From an uncultured Eubacteriales bacterium (GTDB lineage: Bacteria; Bacillota; Clostridia; Peptostreptococcales; Anaerovoracaceae), in NCBI GenBank assembly GCA_910585135.1, contig CAJUEB010000036.1, forward strand, positions 1-15,056: a DNA stretch of 15,056 bases. Direction: 5' to 3'. Both the position numbers and the translations under genes were made by a program. Positions within the stretch are counted from its first letter, which is position 1. Each line of letters begins with the position of its first letter. Shown one piece after another: positions 12,837 to 15,056 of the stretch. A model generated the notes under the pieces. It searched no databases. It was not told the origin of the DNA and saw only the letters and a list, made by a program, of their open reading frames with translations.

Positions 12837-12856
12837 CCTGCTTTCTCTTTTTCTTT
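12818..12856 (+). terminator. Terminator of the AbiE operon
   Basis: GAAAGCAGG (12818-12826) pairs perfectly with CCTGCTTTC (12837-12845) over a 10-base loop, followed by TCTTTTTCTTT. The U-tract serves the plus strand. On the minus strand the hairpin overlaps the stop of the LarE-MazG gene but has no T-run after it. Confidence 0.85.
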
Positions 12857-14086
12857 GATGGCGTTCCAAAGATCCAGCCCTTCTTCAAGTGAGGAAATTT
12901 TTACATCACCAAAGACGTAAGGATGGCGTCTGATCATTTTTTCCGAAACACCCTGTATGACATCTTCGATGGTAAAACGGTTTTCCTCCGCTGCGATCTG
13001 GGCATGCATCACCACTTGAAGCAGCAGGTCGCCCAGCTCTTCACATAGGTTTTCATCATCTTTTTGGTCGATGGCGCTGATGACCTCGCCGGATTCTTCA
13101 ATCAGGCATTCTTTCAGGCTTTCATGGGTCTGTTTAATATCCCATGGACAGCCGTCAGGAGCGCGCAGGCGTGCGATGATATCGGTGAAGGCTTCGAAAT
13201 CGTAGTGCTGGCCGTCGTCTAAATTGTACGTTTGGCGGTCAGTTGTCAATTTGTTCAAATTTCCCATTTGATATCCGCCCAAATCCAGTGCGGCGAAGGA
13301 AAACCCGCATTTTTTGACTCCCTCGTTAACCTGATCCATGAAGCCAATATCACAGAATTTGTTCCTGTCTTCCGGCAGCACTTCAATCCGTGCGACATCT
13401 CCGTGATGGCGTACCCTTACTTGCGCAATCCCCAGGTTTTGCAGAAAAACCTCTGCTTCATAAATAGCCTTTAGCTTTTCGGTCGTGATCAGTTCCCCAT
13501 AAGGAATCCTAGAAGCGAGGCAGGCAAAGGCCGGTTTTTCCCAAATCGGCGTGCCGTTTTTTAATGTAAGCGCGGCGGCGATCAGTTCATCTTCATCTGC
13601 CAAAATTTTCAGCGCTTGCCTGATTTCCATTTTGGTTAAAGCGGCATCCTTGAGCGGGCTGGCAACCCCTAGCTCCTGCAATGCCTGATATCCCGGTCTG
13701 TAATCATCCAAATCATCCAGGTTCGTTCCGTCCGCTAATACGCATCCTCTCATATCGGCGCGTTCTTTCAGGCGCGAAAAGATTTCCTTTTTGCACAGAT
13801 AGCATCTGTCGGGTGGGTTCTGGCGGATTGTGGAAAGCACATCGTCAGCGTTGATTCGTTTGTGGCTGATTCCTAAGGCTTCGCAGAGCTGTTTGGCATA
13901 TGTTAATTCGTCGTCTGCAAAGTGCGGTCCGTCGGCAGTCAGGGCAGCGACCCGGTCATCTCCCCACAGCTTATGGGCAAATACCAGCAGAAAAACGCTG
14001 TCCACACCACCGGATAAAGCGACCAGTATCTGCCCGTAGCTTTCCAGGATTTCTTTTAGCTTTTTCAGTTTATCATCTAATATCAT
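12830..14086 (-). CDS. LarE sacrificial sulfur transferase fused to MazG pyrophosphohydrolase
   Basis: The protein is 418 residues; ATG at 14086 with AAAGGA 9 bases upstream. Residues 1-280 are LarE: PP-loop SGGVDS (25-30), DRCYLCKKEIF with C95/C98, GTNLDDLDDYRPG (120-132), SPLKDAALTKMEIR, and FACLASRIPYG (187-197), whose Cys189 matches the sacrificial cysteine of LarE, then RVRHHGDVARIE. LarE adenylylates and sulfurates the pyridinium dicarboxylate mononucleotide made by LarB in nickel-pincer cofactor synthesis. Residues about 295-395 are a MazG domain: LRAPDGCPWDIKQTH, EESGE (330-334), EELGD (349-353) and RRHPYVFGD, all the metal-binding acids intact, predicted to hydrolyse NTPs to NMP and pyrophosphate. 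There is no stop or good start between the halves. About 15 extra residues (163-180) precede WEKPA in LarE. No larB or larC is in the window. Confidence 0.9.
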   Translation of the reverse strand: MILDDKLKKLKEILESYGQILVALSGGVDSVFLLVFAHKLWGDDRVAALTADGPHFADDELTYAKQLCEALGISHKRINADDVLSTIRQNPPDRCYLCKKEIFSRLKERADMRGCVLADGTNLDDLDDYRPGYQALQELGVASPLKDAALTKMEIRQALKILADEDELIAAALTLKNGTPIWEKPAFACLASRIPYGELITTEKLKAIYEAEVFLQNLGIAQVRVRHHGDVARIEVLPEDRNKFCDIGFMDQVNEGVKKCGFSFAALDLGGYQMGNLNKLTTDRQTYNLDDGQHYDFEAFTDIIARLRAPDGCPWDIKQTHESLKECLIEESGEVISAIDQKDDENLCEELGDLLLQVVMHAQIAAEENRFTIEDVIQGVSEKMIRRHPYVFGDVKISSLEEGLDLWNAIKEKEKAGK

Positions 14087-14090
14087 TTGT

Positions 14091-14180
14091 ATCGTTCCTT
14101 TAAATTGCTCGATTAATCATCTCATGTCGTTTCATGTCGTTCTAATCGTTCTTCTAAATTGCACAATTAAGAATGTCATG
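14091..14180. repeat. Imperfect 36-bp direct repeat upstream of larE-mazG
   Basis: Positions 14091-14126 and 14145-14180 match at 29 of 36 bases; the shared core is ATCGTT, TAAATTGC and TCATG. Between and partly within them, TCATGTCGTT is present as a perfect 10-bp tandem duplication (14122-14131, 14132-14141). This lies in the 151-base interval between the two minus-strand genes, directly over the larE-mazG ribosome binding site region, and could be regulatory or simply duplicated spacer. Confidence 0.7.
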
Positions 14181-14237
14181 CCCGGTTTAAACGCAAAAAA
14201 CCCGGTACGGTCGTAAACAGCTATATGAAGTTATGTG

Positions 14238-14786
14238 CTACTTTTCGCATGTACGCATTGCCAGTATGGTTTCTTCGAAAAGCTTTTCCAGTTCCCAGCC
14301 CAGCATTTCCGCTCCTTGCATGATGACATCCCGGCTACAGCCCGCGGCGAATTTTTTATCCTTGAATTTCTTTTTCACGGATTTTACTTCCATGTCCTGA
14401 ACGCTTTTAGATGGACGCATCAACGCAGCAGCGCCGATCAGTCCGGTAAGCTCGTCGCAAGCGAAGAGAACTTTTTCCATTTCATGCTCCGGCTTTGCGG
14501 CGCTTTCCGTCAAGCCGTACCCGTGGGAAACGATGGCATGGATCATTCTCTGTTCAGCGCCCGCCTCTTCCAGCAGTTCTACTGCCTTGACGCAATGCTC
14601 GTCAGGCCACATCTCAAAATCTATGTCGTGAAGAAGGCCGACAAGCCCCCAGAATTCTACTTCATCCGTGTAGCCCAGTTTTTCCGCAAAATAGCGCATT
14701 ACACCTTCCACGGTTTCCGCGTGTTTCAGGTGAAACTCCTCCTGGTTGTACTTTTTCAAAAGCTCAAATGCTTCGTCCCTTGTCAT
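14238..14786 (-). CDS. HD-domain hydrolase of unknown substrate
   Basis: The protein is 182 residues from ATG at 14786 (MTRDEAFELLKKYNQ). The longer frame to 14852 is rejected because GGAG lies upstream of 14786 and homologues of this type start there. HD ligands: His22 (LKHAETVEGVMRYF), His53-Asp54 (GLLHDIDFEMWPDEH), His64, His88 (IVSHGYG) and Asp111 (FACDELTGLIGAAALMRPS). The tail has SVKKKFKDKKFAAG and a final helix. This is a well-conserved but uncharacterised stand-alone HD family in Firmicutes, distinct from the HD protein at 4551-5042. It should hydrolyse a phosphate ester or nucleotide. A consensus-like promoter lies at 14885-14913, and larE-mazG follows 151 bases downstream on the same strand. 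Confidence 0.85.
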   Translation of the reverse strand: MTRDEAFELLKKYNQEEFHLKHAETVEGVMRYFAEKLGYTDEVEFWGLVGLLHDIDFEMWPDEHCVKAVELLEEAGAEQRMIHAIVSHGYGLTESAAKPEHEMEKVLFACDELTGLIGAAALMRPSKSVQDMEVKSVKKKFKDKKFAAGCSRDVIMQGAEMLGWELEKLFEETILAMRTCEK

Positions 14787-14884
14787 TGTATCGTAAGCTC
14801 CTTTCGTTTTCCGCTCATGGGCGGTTTCCTCTCGTTGTAATGAAAGTTCCATTCAAGCGCTAAATTTATTTTCCGATAATCGAA

Positions 14885-14913
14885 AGTATACCAATAACTT
14901 TATCGAACATCAA
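14885..14913 (-). promoter_or_regulatory. Promoter of the HD hydrolase gene
   Basis: On the minus strand, TTGATG (14913-14908), a 17-base spacer and TATACT (14890-14885), with TG one base above the -10. The leader to ATG 14786 is about 90 nt. It may also drive larE-mazG. Confidence 0.7.
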
Positions 14914-15056
14914 GCAAATCATGGGAATCGCTCGCAATCGATTGTAAAAAATAAAATTCGATTTTTTCTCCCATGCATAATCCGTCTTGTATGTAAATGA
15001 TATTGTAGGTTTGTCAAACATATGTTACACCATCAGCTAAAAAATTAATAAGGGTT
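14914..15056. other. AT-rich end of window, no gene seen
   Basis: No credible reading frame is seen. CATGGGA (14920-14926) and TCCCATG (14969-14975) form a 7-bp inverted repeat around an AT-rich stretch with several CGATT/AATCG motifs. Function unknown. Confidence 0.4.

Noticed and set aside
14181..14215. Repeated CCCGGT after the HD hydrolase gene as a terminator
   Set aside because: The two copies are direct, not inverted, so only a 4-bp CCGG stem forms; no convincing hairpin.
14235..14840. 201-codon plus-strand frame opposite the HD hydrolase
   Set aside because: The minus strand encodes a full HD protein with promoter and ribosome binding site; the plus frame has no family features.
14995..15030. 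TTGACA on the minus strand near 15018 as a promoter
   Set aside because: No acceptable -10 hexamer lies 16-18 bases downstream, and a better promoter for the HD gene exists at 14885-14913.

Overview
The window looks like chromosomal DNA from a Gram-positive-type anaerobe of the Bacillota, probably a clostridial or related lineage. The reasons are strong AGGAGG-type ribosome binding sites, GTG and TTG starts, extended -10 promoters, a Firmicutes-type holin-like type I toxin, an AbiE toxin-antitoxin pair, an NfeD/SPFH pair and a LarE protein. Nothing in the window fixes the genus. There is no rRNA, tRNA, CRISPR array, transposase or integrase.

Layout. (1) Positions 33-351 hold a compact type I toxin-antitoxin locus too small for ordinary gene calling: a 30-residue holin-like toxin on the minus strand, a facing promoter for an antitoxin RNA, a shared bidirectional terminator, and an inverted repeat placed at the 5' ends of both predicted transcripts. 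(2) Positions 558-1696 hold a small ABM-like protein (minus) and an alkyltransferase-like (MGMT DNA-binding) protein (plus). (3) Positions 1777-3584 form a self-contained operon with its own promoter, palindrome and strong terminator: a DUF3990 predicted ADP-ribosyltransferase, an unrecognised 138-residue protein, and a NADAR-family predicted ADP-ribose hydrolase. This is the best candidate for an under-described conflict system. (4) Positions 3694-11032 are a long co-directional run: a multi-pass membrane protein, an HD phosphohydrolase, an exported protein with a cytoplasmic SHOCT-like tail, NfeD, an SPFH/slipin protein, a two-helix membrane protein with a long acidic tail, a phosphogluco/phosphomannomutase and a stand-alone NAD(P)HX epimerase. 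It ends at a 14-bp-stem terminator. (5) Positions 11208-12856 are an AbiEi/AbiEii cassette. Its promoter is flanked by a perfect 13-bp inverted repeat, and the cassette lies between two near-identical direct repeats that suggest insertion at the 3' end of the next gene. (6) On the minus strand, 12830-14086 encodes a LarE (nickel-pincer cofactor sulfur transferase) fused to a MazG pyrophosphohydrolase domain, and 14238-14786 encodes an HD hydrolase with a good promoter.

How the parts fit. Three independent toxin-antitoxin-like loci (type I holin-like, ART/NADAR, AbiE) lie within 13 kb among housekeeping and envelope genes, so the window is a mosaic of conserved operons with small selfish or defensive cassettes in the intergenic gaps. 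NfeD and SPFH are classic partners in membrane microdomains, and the exported and acidic-tail proteins beside them probably work at the membrane too. The phosphosugar mutase, NAD(P)HX epimerase and LarE-MazG are metabolic or repair enzymes.
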